From NCBI RefSeq assembly GCF_026586665.1, contig NZ_JAODIY010000004.1:304120-368119 (forward strand): a DNA stretch of 64,000 bases, in the 5' to 3' direction. Positions 54,721-63,367 of the stretch are shown piece after piece. Position 1 is the stretch's first letter, and the number at the start of each line of letters is the position of its first letter. The notes below the pieces were generated by a model. The model did no database searches. It saw only the letters and a program-made list of their open reading frames with translations, and was not told the origin of the DNA. The translations under genes and the position numbers were made by a program. This stretch comes from Halovenus rubra. GTDB lineage: Archaea > Halobacteriota > Halobacteria > Halobacteriales > Haloarculaceae.

Positions 54721-55107
54721 TCAGGCTTGTTGGCACCATTCGACCGCTTCGTCGACCGACTCAAATGAGTCTGTTTCAACATCTGCTTCAGTGTTCATTT
54801 CTACGGTAGTTGCCATCATCCCGTCAGCAACGTATGCGAGTCTCTCTATATTAACGTCGTCGGCTAATTTCGACCACTCTTCGTTAATGTGGTCCAGAGA
54901 GTCTCGGATGCTGCTTCCGAGTGATTCTGCATTTTCAATGACGACTACCGTTGCTTTCATGCTGTCTTTCCCTGCTTCCTGACGATAATGTGCCTGACCT
55001 TGCTCTATTTCGGATTCAAAATGCGCTGCAAAGTCAGCGGTTGTCCACACCCCAACACTACCGTACTTTTCGTACTCTAAGTGATTAAGGTCGTGTATCG
55101 ACGTCAC
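54721..55107 (-). CDS. STAS/SpoIIAA-like small protein
   Basis: 128 residues from GTG 55107; an upstream in-frame ATG at 55182 is possible. A TATA-like gttttaatatac is centred about 27 bp before the GTG, supporting the shorter form. The alternating strand/helix pattern ('SLDHINEEWSKLADDVNIER', 'LAYVADGMMATTVEMNTEAD') and the ending 'VETDSFESVDEAVEWCQQA' resemble the SEC14-like STAS/SpoIIAA group, in which a protein-protein interaction domain ends with a 'F...EAxxWL' helix. Function unknown. It lies between sensory pseudogenes. Confidence 0.55.
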   Translation of the reverse strand: MTSIHDLNHLEYEKYGSVGVWTTADFAAHFESEIEQGQAHYRQEAGKDSMKATVVVIENAESLGSSIRDSLDHINEEWSKLADDVNIERLAYVADGMMATTVEMNTEADVETDSFESVDEAVEWCQQA

Positions 55108-55314
55108 AGCAAACTGTTGGCGCAGTATGTATATTAAAACCACGCTCAGATATTTATTCTTGAAAACTGGACACACAAACACATTGTTTTACATAAACCA
55201 ATGATACTTCCTCCACCGTACTCGAGGTTCCAGATAGTCTCTTTCATACTATCATTGAGCTCATAGAACTCCAGTTCTTCCAGAGTTCTGCCCACCGCCA
55301 GGTTCGTCCTGCTG

Positions 55315-55671
55315 TCAAACTCTTCGTAGAATATTTTGAATGTACGCGTCGACGCCTCGTCCGACCGCCTCTACTGTGACTGCTTCGCTCCCTCGACCAG
55401 TGTAGAGAATGACCGGCAACGAGTCGCCGATGGTCTTGACACGCTCGACTAGCTCCAGTCCGCCGATTTCTGGCATATTGTAATCGCTGATGAGACAGTC
55501 GACCCGCCTCCGCTTTGACTCGCTCGGGAACAGTTGTCGGGTCTGTCTCAGTTTTGACGGTGAAGATGTTGTCCCTTGGCAGAGAAACTCCGACGCGACA
55601 TCGACCAGTGCCGAATCGTCATCGACGTGTAGGACTGACACCCCTGCCGGTTCTGTGAACCGAAACTCCAT
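55315..55671 (-). pseudogene. Receiver-domain gene with compensating frameshifts
   Basis: The frame reads a receiver domain: 'VSVLHVDDDSALVDVASEFL' (acidic pocket), 'CLISDYNMPEIGGLELVERV' (phosphoacceptor Asp) and 'LPVILYTGRGSEAVTVEAVG'. Between about 55575 and 55505 it is nonsense (QGTTSSPSKLRQTRQ...). The neighbouring frame there gives the expected receiver text 'RDNIFTVKTETDPTTVPERV' plus KAEA. So there is one indel at each end of that stretch. The end 'AYIQNILRRV' also replaces the conserved Lys region and stops early. It is a recently disabled or alternative-frame receiver, formerly a response regulator or the input of a hybrid kinase. Confidence 0.75.
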
Positions 55672-55813
55672 CCGAATATGTCACTCAGATACTCTCCTCA
55701 GTACTGTTATTTGGGTCTGTACGCTTCGTAGACCCTCTCTCAACGGATTATTGCTACCGATGCGCACGATAAACGACCAGTGAGACTAACCGCCAGGGGC
55801 TGAAACGGGCTGT

Positions 55814-56764
55814 ATGGCTACCGGGCAGTTTGTCTCGGCGCGACGGATACAGCAGGCGGACATCACTGGACAGCTCTACGCCGGGGTTGGACAGGGACCA
55901 CACAACGGTGTGCTCGTGCTCCACGGAGGCGGCGGTGGCGGCGGCTACGAACGAGCGTACGCCAGGCTCCTCGCCCAGCACGGCTACACTGCTCTCTGTC
56001 TGGAGTACTTCGGCACCGCTGACAGACCAGATGCACTCGCGGAGATTCCCCTCGAGTACTTCGAGCAGGGAATCCAGTGGCTTCGCTCGCGTCGGCAGGT
56101 CCTCTCCGAAGATGTCGGTGTCGTCGGGTTCTCACGTGGTGGTGAGGCCGCCCTACTGGTCGGGAGTCACGCTGCCAACGTTGGCAGCGTTGTCGGCTAC
56201 GTGCCGAGTGGAATCGCCTTCCCGGCCCCGACGTGGATGGACGGTATCGAAGAGGAAGGGCCAGCGTGGACCGTCAACGGCGACCCGGTTCCGTATCTCC
56301 CCGTCGACGAGTTTGTCGAGACGAGCGACGAGGGTCTCGCCGAGACTGTCGAACAAACCGCAGCGAGTGAGCGACCTGGCGCGCTCGACGGCGCGAGCGC
56401 AGAACAGAGACGACGTGCCGAGATTCCAGTCGAAAACATCGATGGCCCCGTACTGCTCGTCTCTGGCGGCGCCGATGCGGTCTGGCAGTCACCGGCGCTG
56501 GCCGAACGTGCCGTCGAGCGACTACAGAGACACGACCATCCCCGGTCCGTCCAACACCGGACGTTCCCAGAGGCCGGACACGCGATTCGGGTGCCGTACC
56601 GACTTGACGGCGAGGTCGACCCGGACGAGAAACACCGATTCGGTGGGACACACGCCGCGAACGCCCGAGCGTCGGCACAGGCGTGGGCGGCGACACTCCA
56701 AGTCCTGCGAGAGGGTCTCGGAGAACAGGCAGATTCTCGTCATCACACCCACGGCCGCCGCTGA
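55814..56764 (+). CDS. Alpha/beta hydrolase, BAAT/acyl-CoA thioester hydrolase type
   Basis: 316 residues. The nucleophile elbow 'VGVVGFSRGGEAALLVGSHA' carries the catalytic Ser in GFSRG. The acid lies near 'PVLLVSGGADAVWQSPALAE' and the His in 'FPEAGHAIRVPYRL'. The cap insertion and 'HGYTALCLEYFGTADRPDAL' match the BAAT C-terminal/dienelactone hydrolase family. It probably cleaves acyl-CoA or other ester/thioester bonds; the natural substrate is unknown. The coding sequence is visibly more GC-rich than the AT-rich decayed flanks, so it may have arrived by transfer. Confidence 0.85.
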   Translation: MATGQFVSARRIQQADITGQLYAGVGQGPHNGVLVLHGGGGGGGYERAYARLLAQHGYTALCLEYFGTADRPDALAEIPLEYFEQGIQWLRSRRQVLSEDVGVVGFSRGGEAALLVGSHAANVGSVVGYVPSGIAFPAPTWMDGIEEEGPAWTVNGDPVPYLPVDEFVETSDEGLAETVEQTAASERPGALDGASAEQRRRAEIPVENIDGPVLLVSGGADAVWQSPALAERAVERLQRHDHPRSVQHRTFPEAGHAIRVPYRLDGEVDPDEKHRFGGTHAANARASAQAWAATLQVLREGLGEQADSRHHTHGRR

Positions 56765-57246
56765 CTGGCTGACTGCTGTCTCCAGAATGAGTGCGCTGAT
56801 CACCCAGTCCACTGGCTGGTCGCATATGGCGACCACTAGCGGACGGTATTGGTGGCTCCAGCAGTTCAATGCCGTGATGATTCTGTTATACTTTCGACAG
56901 GGCGCACTGATGATCTATCTCAGCACGACCCTCGACGGAACTCCCGACAAAGATAGCATACGCAGTTTTGTGACGTTCATTTATTGTTATCGAAATTGGC
57001 ATCAGTAAATCGGTGGCCTCGACACTCGAACCCGGATGATGTACAGGTATCAAAGGTAGTGCATTTCGAACACCAGTCTTCCTCACCTCAGGTCGTGGTG
57101 AATTAAGCGGTCAGTCGAGAGCCATACTGCCGGCTGTAAGTACCTAAAGATTCGAGCAGGGATTTTCGGAGGAAAAAACTCTCTTGAGAACGAAACAATA
57201 TGAAAGTATCACAGTTATTTTGATTGAGCGCAAGGGAGACGGGACT
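56765..57246. other. 482-bp intergenic region containing repeat copy A
   Basis: No supported gene. The reverse frame 57002-56889 (MPISITINERHKTAYAIFVG...) is readable but has no recognisable family. The dispersed repeat lies at 57004-57050. Confidence 0.35.
57004..57050 (+). repeat. Dispersed repeat, copy A
   Basis: Contains taaatcggtggcctcg followed by acactcgaacccggatgatg and tacaggtat. Best match is to copy C at 60123. Confidence 0.75.
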
Positions 57247-57963
57247 ATGGATCTGTCCACGTTCCAGCAGTACACGGCGTGGCACGCTGAATGGAATCAT
57301 CGTCAGTACGCCGCGCCGGCGGAGCCATGGCGACTCGTCGAGGTTCCACTAACAGAGGTGACGTATTTCACCAATGAGATCCGCCTCAACTGGGGCCTCG
57401 GCCGGGTTCAGGGCGGAGACTGGGGCGTTGATGGGGATCATCGTCTACTGCGTGAAACTCCACGGTATTGCAGCCTTGAGCAACATTTCGAGAAAGGTGT
57501 TCCCTGGGAGAGAACCGAACTGTATGCGCGCGCCGCACAGCAAATCGAATCCGGTAACCAGGTTCGGGGCTACGAGAGCCTCGGTGCCTTCCGAGAGAGA
57601 CGCTGTGAGTACATCGACGATCTCTATAGGTCGATTAAAACCGAGGGGTATCGACCTAATGAGAAGGAAGGCCATCACCCGGCGGACGACAACGCATTTG
57701 AGGATGCATACGCGCACCATCTCGAACCGCTCGTGGTCATTGACCGCGATGGCGAACCATTGCTGACGGAGGGATTCCACCGATTCATAATCGCTGATCT
57801 GCTGCAATTAGACTCGATTCCTGTATACGTACTCTGTCGCCACGTAGAGTGGCAACGCACCCGGGATCGAGTCGCTGGTGTTCCGTCAGGCGAATTCCCA
57901 GAGAAACTTTCCTCACTTCGCTGCCATCCGGATCTCACGGATATTATGTCTTCTTCGGGATAG
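57247..57963 (+). CDS. ParB-like/unknown haloarchaeal protein
   Basis: 238 residues from ATG 57247 (MDLSTFQQYTAWHAEWNHRQ); an upstream TTG at 57184 is also in frame. Features are 'LGRVQGGDWGVDGDHRLLRE', 'YEERRCEYIDDLYRSIKTEGYRP'-like text ('RERRCEYIDDLYRSIKTEGY') and 'PLVVIDRDGEPLLTEGFHRF', which recall the ParB/sulfiredoxin-like fold with its 'D-GxHR' motif. Such single-domain proteins occur near glycosylation or mobile loci in haloarchaea. The ATPase/nuclease residues are not evident and the function is unknown. Flanked by repeat copies A and B. Confidence 0.6.
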   Translation: MDLSTFQQYTAWHAEWNHRQYAAPAEPWRLVEVPLTEVTYFTNEIRLNWGLGRVQGGDWGVDGDHRLLRETPRYCSLEQHFEKGVPWERTELYARAAQQIESGNQVRGYESLGAFRERRCEYIDDLYRSIKTEGYRPNEKEGHHPADDNAFEDAYAHHLEPLVVIDRDGEPLLTEGFHRFIIADLLQLDSIPVYVLCRHVEWQRTRDRVAGVPSGEFPEKLSSLRCHPDLTDIMSSSG

Positions 57964-58019
57964 ATGTGGGCCACAAGTGGATTCTACCTTGCAGCTCTCA
58001 ATCGGATCTGCTTCATACG

Positions 58020-58067
58020 AGTAAATCGGTGGCCTCGGTCGTCGAACTTGGATGGCTTACCAGTACA
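58020..58067 (+). repeat. Dispersed repeat, copy B (diverged)
   Basis: agtaaatcggtggcctcggt followed by cgtcgaacttggatggcttaccagtaca. It shares the first 17 bases exactly with the other copies, then drifts. Confidence 0.65.
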
Positions 58068-58117
58068 TTCCACATTGCCAAAGCTGACGACGGGAGTGGC
58101 AGTGACAATAGACCTGC

Positions 58118-58210
58118 TGACGGGTTCCTGAGCAGATCCTTTTAGATCTGGCCGAACAGGAGCTAGCCCACCAGTACAGAACGTTCGACGGAATTCTTGA
58201 TAGTGTCTGA
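58118..58210 (+). pseudogene. Short C-terminal coding remnant
   Basis: One frame reads VPEQILLDLAEQELAHQYRT and FDGILDSV before a TGA at about 58208. It has good helical, haloarchaeal composition but no start codon (in-frame stop just upstream). Scrap of a decayed gene, family unknown. Confidence 0.35.
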
Positions 58211-58253
58211 TGTTTTAGTTAATAAATTTGGTATCATGGCAGAAACTTATTAA

Positions 58254-59969
58254 ATGGACGAAAAACAAGGAAACAGCGTGGCAAATACTCTCTTTCTATT
58301 ATACGTGGGTATACTTCTTGTTTCGGGTATTCTTGCGGCTTGTCTGGGTTATTTTGCGTTGACACGAACCCAAATGCGGTCGAAACGGTGGTTCGGGGTA
58401 TTGATGATATCACTAGTTCTCTGGTCACTCACAGCGGCAGGTGAACTCGTTCTCTCCGGACGGACCGGTCAGCTAGCCATGAAGCATCTGTTTCTGATAG
58501 TTGGTACGACTATTCCATTGGTTTGGGTGGTCTATACCGCCGACTACACGTACCGGTCGATACGCACGAATTCAGTCGTTCGGCTGGCTGCCATCATATA
58601 CATTCCACTTATTTTAACGTTGGTCACGAATCCGTTTTACGAGTTCTATGCTCCGCTTACACCTCACGAAACGCCATTTACGCACATAGAAATCGGCGTC
58701 GGTCCAGCGAGGATCGTTGCGATAGCATACGTCATAGGTAACATGGCTGTTGGGACCTACTATTTGGGGCATCTCTTCGAGCGTGGCCGCAGCCAGGTAA
58801 GCAGACCAGTAGCGATTCTGGTTGGCGCAGTTCTGCTTGGACTCGTTCCGTTCCTGGGTTCGGTATTTGGATTCGTCCCCGTTGAAACGTACGACCACAC
58901 TTCGCTAGGTGTCGTGGTGTTTTTATTCGGGGTTAGCTACGTAGTATTCCGGCACGGCTTCTATCACATTTCCCCGATTGCCCGTGATATCATTCTCGAA
59001 GAGGCAAAGGATCCGATATTCGTTCTGAATAATAACTCGCGCCTTGTTGATCACAATACTGCTGCTGCAGAGATTGTTCCGGACCTGCATGCATCGGGCA
59101 CCAGAGCGTTATTCTCGGAACTCCATACGGAACTTGCAGCGGTAGTCGATGAATTAGAGCCTGATCAAAAGCGCGAAATCATGCTGCCAGTTGGCGAAGA
59201 ATCACGGTATTTCTCAGTCCAGATTTCAGAGGTTACTGTGAACGCCGAGAAAATTGGGACTGTCGTTTTTTTACGCGATATCACCAAACGCCGTACTCGT
59301 GAGAAACAACTGGAACGCCAAAACGAGAAACTCGACGATTTCGCTGGCGTAGTCAGTCATGACCTCAGAAATCCATTGAATGCTGCACAGTTACGACTCA
59401 ATCTCGTCGACGGTGGGGACGACGAACACGTTGTATCAGCTCAGCAAAGCCTCAATCGGATGGAGATGATAATCGAAGATATCCTGACGCTGTCGCGTGC
59501 TGGCGAAACCGTCGAAGACCCCGAGCAGATTCGGCTTGCCGACGTTATCAGAAAGGGGTGGGACACAGTCACGACTGACGGAGTCGACATTAAGTTACAG
59601 GTGACAGAGTCTGTGACAATCAGGGCTGACAGGGCACGGCTCCAGCGCGTCTTTGAAAATCTCTTTCGCAACGCAGTTGATCACAATCGTGCTCCGGTTA
59701 AAATCCGAGTCGGGTTGATTGAGGACGCTGATGAGACTGGTGGAACCACTGTGTCTGGGTTTTACGTCGCAGATAACGGCGGTGGTATTCCGGAAGACAA
59801 ACGCGATGATATCTTCGATCACGGATACTCCAGTAGTGACGAGGGGACAGGATTTGGGCTTTCGATTGTTGCGGACATTGTTGACGCTCACGACGGGGAT
59901 ATCGGTGTTACCGAAAGCGACGATGGTGGTGCCCGATTCAATATTACTGGCGTCACAATTTCCAGCTGA
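58254..59969 (+). CDS. 7TM histidine kinase with HisKA
   Basis: 571 residues. Seven-TM N-terminal sensor (about 12-235), PAS-like module (240-345, 'DPIFVLNNNSRLVDHNTAAA'), HisKA dimerisation domain with 'FAGVVSHDLRNPLNAAQLRL' (H about 368), and HATPase_c (460-571). The latter has N-box 'VFENLFRNAVDHN', 'VADNGGGIPEDKRDDIFDHG' and 'GTGFGLSIVADIVDAHDG'. This is bacterial-type HisKA, unlike the FRHNIRN kinases elsewhere in the window. An old, decayed partial copy lies at 53920-54383. No receiver gene is adjacent, apart from the frameshifted one at 55315. Confidence 0.92.
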   Translation: MDEKQGNSVANTLFLLYVGILLVSGILAACLGYFALTRTQMRSKRWFGVLMISLVLWSLTAAGELVLSGRTGQLAMKHLFLIVGTTIPLVWVVYTADYTYRSIRTNSVVRLAAIIYIPLILTLVTNPFYEFYAPLTPHETPFTHIEIGVGPARIVAIAYVIGNMAVGTYYLGHLFERGRSQVSRPVAILVGAVLLGLVPFLGSVFGFVPVETYDHTSLGVVVFLFGVSYVVFRHGFYHISPIARDIILEEAKDPIFVLNNNSRLVDHNTAAAEIVPDLHASGTRALFSELHTELAAVVDELEPDQKREIMLPVGEESRYFSVQISEVTVNAEKIGTVVFLRDITKRRTREKQLERQNEKLDDFAGVVSHDLRNPLNAAQLRLNLVDGGDDEHVVSAQQSLNRMEMIIEDILTLSRAGETVEDPEQIRLADVIRKGWDTVTTDGVDIKLQVTESVTIRADRARLQRVFENLFRNAVDHNRAPVKIRVGLIEDADETGGTTVSGFYVADNGGGIPEDKRDDIFDHGYSSSDEGTGFGLSIVADIVDAHDGDIGVTESDDGGARFNITGVTISS

Positions 59970-60557
59970 CTGAATATCTCTATATTTTTATCCCGGGTGT
60001 CGAGTACATCTTGAACTGTTTGTACAGATCTGGCTGAACAGAGCGTCCCCTGTTAGGCCTGAACGAGCAATTATACGCTTTCAGAAGGCGGCAGACACGA
60101 CTTTCGTGTTCCCTGGTGCACCTAAATCGGTGGCCTCGGCACTCGAACCCGGACGATGTACATGTACTGGGATAAATTGATACTACTTAGCCCGGATCAG
60201 CTATCCGCGGTAATTGGCACGTCTGAGTAACGTTCCACTGCTTTTGTTACTTCATCGAATTCAACACCAAAACTACTGTCTCGGGCGATTCAAACCGAAT
60301 ACAATCTCAGAAAATGCGGGAGGACGGGAACTCGGAACCACACGACGGTTCAACTCAAAATCTGGGCCGAGATCAAAAATCGCCCTGAAAACAGGAATTT
60401 GTGGTAGAGTGTCTGATAGTGGGATTCTCATTGGCTAGGAATCGTGTATTCTATGGATGGGAACGAGCGGGGCACACCCATACTCTTACAAGGACTAAGC
60501 TACCGTTTTTTCACTGTAGATGCCCTTAGTCGACAATTCGTGACAGGCGACTAATTC
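59970..60557. other. 588-bp intergenic region with repeat copy C and reverse coding scraps
   Basis: Repeat copy C at 60123-60167. On the minus strand, 60440-60280 reads RAIFDLGPDFELNRRVVPSS and on to EIVFGLNRPRQ, and then 60295-60207, in a shifted frame, DSSFGVEFDEVTKAVERYSD followed by VPITADS and a stop. These look like the frameshifted tail of a decayed gene of unknown family. Confidence 0.4.
60123..60167 (+). repeat. Dispersed repeat, copy C
   Basis: taaatcggtggcctcggcac followed by tcgaacccggacgatgtacatgta. Almost identical to copy A over about 42 bases. Confidence 0.75.
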
Positions 60558-61982
60558 TCACTCGGTCTTGGGCAACTCCACGACGAGGACCGAGCCTTCA
60601 GGGTCGTTGTCTTCGACCCACACTTCACCGCCGTAATTTGTGACGAGTGTTTCGACCAAATAGAGGCCAAGCCCTGTGCCGTCGCTTTCCAAGCCATGGT
60701 TGCCCTTACCGAAGATGGCGTCTTTCTGGTCATCGGGAACGCCAGGGCCGTTATCGGCGACCCGAACAGTCACTGTGTCGTCTTGATCGGTTGCCGAGAC
60801 TGTCACCTCTGCCACCGGCTTATCGTTGTGCTGTATCGCGTTCTTCAACAGGTTCTGAAAGACCGAGGAAACCATGTCATTGGCGTTGATCGTGACAGAA
60901 GGAATCGTCGTATTGTAGGTCACGGCGGCGTTCGGATACGAGGATTGCACCTCGCTCACCTCTTTTTCGAGGGTAGTGCGAATATCGACCTGCTGATCTT
61001 CTTTTGTGGCCGAGAGCATTACGTTGGCTATCTCCCGTGCTGTCCTCGTGAGTTCGGTAGCATGGTTGGCACTGTCCTGTATCGTGGTGGTGTACTCTTT
61101 CACGCCCTCATCTTCGCACTCTTCGACAAGTAGATCTGCATAAGAAGAGACGAGTTGTAGGTCGTTGCGAATATCGTGGCGAAGAACTCCGTTCAGCATT
61201 TCGAGGTTGTCGCGCTGTTCTTCGAGGTCTTGTTCGTACTCTTTCAACTCGGTTATATCACGGGCATAGCCAAGTACCGCACTCTCACTTTGTTGTACCG
61301 TTGTGAACGGGATTCTGGTCGTCCGGAAGACGTGTTGTTTACCGCTGGCACTCATCAATTCCTCTTCGTAAGTCGTTGACTCGCCTGTCTCCATGACCGT
61401 TCTCTCCCGCTCTCGATACTTGTCGAAGTCAGAAATGTTCTCGACAGCCTGCTCAATATCCCGTTCTCGTATACCTTCGATTTCGTCCGTAGTTAATCCG
61501 TGTAACTCGGCGTTTGCCTCATTTGAGAGAATCACCTCGTCGTCCCGGCTCTTGACGAAGATTGGATCGGGGATGAGGTCGATGACCTGTCGTAGTTCAT
61601 CGCGGGTTCTCTCAAGCGCTTCTTCGTACTCTTTTTGCTTGGAAATGTTTTGCACATAGGCGACGAGTCGGCCATCTTCGATTTGTACGGCTTCGATGAT
61701 TACGTCTACTGTGTGGCCGTCCTTGTGACGTAACTGGTATTCAGTCCGCATATGGCCTGTTTCGCGGACTTGAACAAAGTTAGGCATGTCCTCGGGGTCG
61801 TCCTGTTCGGGGGCCAAGTCAGCGACCGACATTTCGAGTATTTCATCCTCGGAAAAGCCGACCATATCACAGGCAGCTTCATTCACATCGATGTATTCAC
61901 CCCGTGGGTTCACCTCGAAGATTCCGATGGGTGCTTTTTCAACGTGGGCATGATACGACGAGTCCCCCGTGGGTGAAGTCAT
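60558..61982 (-). CDS. PAS-PAS histidine kinase
   Basis: 474 residues, soluble. PAS 1 (about 10-125, 'APIGIFEVNPRGEYIDVNEA') and PAS 2 (135-245, 'DLIPDPIFVKSRDDEVILSN'), archaeal phosphoacceptor box 'VLRHDIRNDLQLVSSYADLL' (H about 267), HATPase_c (355-474) with N-box 'FQNLLKNAIQHND', 'VADNGPGVPDDQKDAIFGKG' and 'GTGLGLYLVETLVTNYGGEV'. PAS ligand unknown. It is an orphan: no receiver follows. It is a paralogue of the kinase at 51031. Confidence 0.92.
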   Translation of the reverse strand: MTSPTGDSSYHAHVEKAPIGIFEVNPRGEYIDVNEAACDMVGFSEDEILEMSVADLAPEQDDPEDMPNFVQVRETGHMRTEYQLRHKDGHTVDVIIEAVQIEDGRLVAYVQNISKQKEYEEALERTRDELRQVIDLIPDPIFVKSRDDEVILSNEANAELHGLTTDEIEGIRERDIEQAVENISDFDKYRERERTVMETGESTTYEEELMSASGKQHVFRTTRIPFTTVQQSESAVLGYARDITELKEYEQDLEEQRDNLEMLNGVLRHDIRNDLQLVSSYADLLVEECEDEGVKEYTTTIQDSANHATELTRTAREIANVMLSATKEDQQVDIRTTLEKEVSEVQSSYPNAAVTYNTTIPSVTINANDMVSSVFQNLLKNAIQHNDKPVAEVTVSATDQDDTVTVRVADNGPGVPDDQKDAIFGKGNHGLESDGTGLGLYLVETLVTNYGGEVWVEDNDPEGSVLVVELPKTE

Positions 61983-62149
61983 ATACTTGAATACTCGTGG
62001 GAGTTATTAAAAAGCGCCGGGGGGATTACTCGGTATACTGAGAGACTATGGGTGCCAGCGGCAGGTACGCGCTGTGTGCCGACTCCTCGGAGACATCCAT
62101 CCCCAAAGAGCGCGTCGATGGCTGCTAGCAACCCTGCTGTGGGACGGGC

Positions 62150-62475
62150 TTAGAGGTCAGGAGCACGCACGGGAGTCTCGTCTTCTGTCCCGGAGAGACA
62201 CTCACAGGTGAGTACACTGTCTTGGACGGGTTTGACGATGGCTGTCTGGGTGCCGGGACATACGCGTTCAGCGACGACGCGTCGGAACTCGGTCCGGGCG
62301 AGCGAAGCGACAACGGCGTCGAGTTTGCCTCCGACCCGACACGGAGCGTCCGGCACCTCAATATCATGCTCGGCGACGACGGTGTCGACGAGGTCGTGGG
62401 TATATGCGAGGGCAACCACGCCAAGTATACCGTCGACGTCGATACCATAATCAGGGGCTCCATCTCTCCCATCGA
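62150..62475 (-). pseudogene. Possible C-terminal remnant of an unidentified gene
   Basis: The minus strand reads about 105 codons: GIDVDGILGVVALAYTHDLV, then 'HDIEVPDAPCRVGGKLDAVV' and 'ASLARTEFRRVVAERVCPGT', ending in a TAG. Composition looks coding, but the frame runs on upstream into the antisense of a kinase fragment and no start is evident. The GC content is higher than that of the surrounding DNA. Family not recognised. Confidence 0.35.
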
Positions 62476-62477
62476 CA

Positions 62478-62614
62478 GTCAAAAGCGAACCGGATACGGT
62501 CTCTCTATCGTCAAGCAAATTGTGGAGTCCCATGGCTGGAACATCTGGACTGTCGAGGGTTCCGAGGGAGGGGCTCGGTTCGAAATCACCGGCGAGAATC
62601 TCGTTGATGAGTAG
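62478..62614 (+). pseudogene. Histidine-kinase HATPase tail, truncated
   Basis: The last 45 codons read 'RTGYGLSIVKQIVESHGWNI' and end '...SEGGARFEITGENLVDE', the G2 box and final strand of a HATPase_c domain. The upstream part of that frame (62222-62477) is not kinase-like, so the sequence has been joined to unrelated DNA at about 62477. No catalytic core remains. Confidence 0.75.
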
Positions 62615-62952
62615 ATTTTCTCTCTGTTGCACCGATTTTCTAACGGGTTCCAACTAAGTCATCACTCTCCACAGTCGTGCATATTGTGTACTGATTGACC
62701 ACAGCGAGTTCGAACAGACCAAGCTGTCGTGGAAGATACCGCACCTTATATCTCCATGCCAATTCGGATATCGTTCTAATTTGATAGGTAACTCGCCACT
62801 TAATACACACTACGTTTCGGTTGAGAATAGTTCTATGATGCCCTCCTGTTTGAGTTTACTTTTTTGTAGTAACTCTGTCAGTTGTCACATCTATCGTATC
62901 TATCCACAATGCCTGGGAACGTCCCGTTGTAAGTGTCTATTTTGATATACAG
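62615..62952. other. 338-bp AT-rich intergenic region
   Basis: No ORF or RNA feature seen. It includes short A/T-rich promoter-like stretches before the small ORF at 62953. Confidence 0.4.
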
Positions 62953-63087
62953 ATGGGTGACAAAGAGCCACAGCAGACCGAATGGGAGTCCGAGGTCGGG
63001 TTGTCCGAAGAAACTACCTACGTGGCCATTTACCCGAGTCGCAAGGACACCGGGGAGTGGATTGGGGGCCTAGAAGCAAGTTACTGA
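62953..63087 (+). pseudogene. 44-codon ORF, probably a truncated gene
   Basis: ATG 62953 gives MGDKEPQQTEWESEVGLSEE and continues through TYVAIYPSRKDTGEWIGGLE to a TGA. Immediately after, another frame reads YILADGETQYALELMTIPLR before its stop. The pattern suggests one gene with a frameshift near 63085. No recognised family. A genuine small protein cannot be ruled out. Confidence 0.4.
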
Positions 63088-63197
63088 TATATTCTTGCCG
63101 ACGGCGAGACACAGTATGCACTCGAACTAATGACTATCCCTCTCAGAGGCTAACAGACGCGATTCTCGATGTTCAGCCAGGATGCTTCTGTGGTACC

Positions 63198-63230
63198 AGT
63201 AAATCGGTGGCCTCGGCACTCATAGGGTTC
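63198..63230 (+). repeat. Dispersed repeat, copy D (truncated)
   Basis: agtaaatcggtggcctcggc followed by actca. It shares the first 25 bases with copies A and C, then differs. Confidence 0.7.
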
Positions 63231-63367
63231 GTCATCCGAACGCGAGGAACGAGTCACCTCGTCCAGCCCCGCGACATCGGAACCTTATTTTCTCGTCATC
63301 GGCCATCTTATTCTACAATCGGTGCTCAAATGAGCGTTCCGCCATCAAGTCGCACCTCTCAATTACC

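Noticed and set aside
55830-57008. 392-codon frame over the hydrolase gene
   Set aside because: It is a frame shadow of the BAAT-type hydrolase: Ser/Arg/Thr-rich, with no family features.
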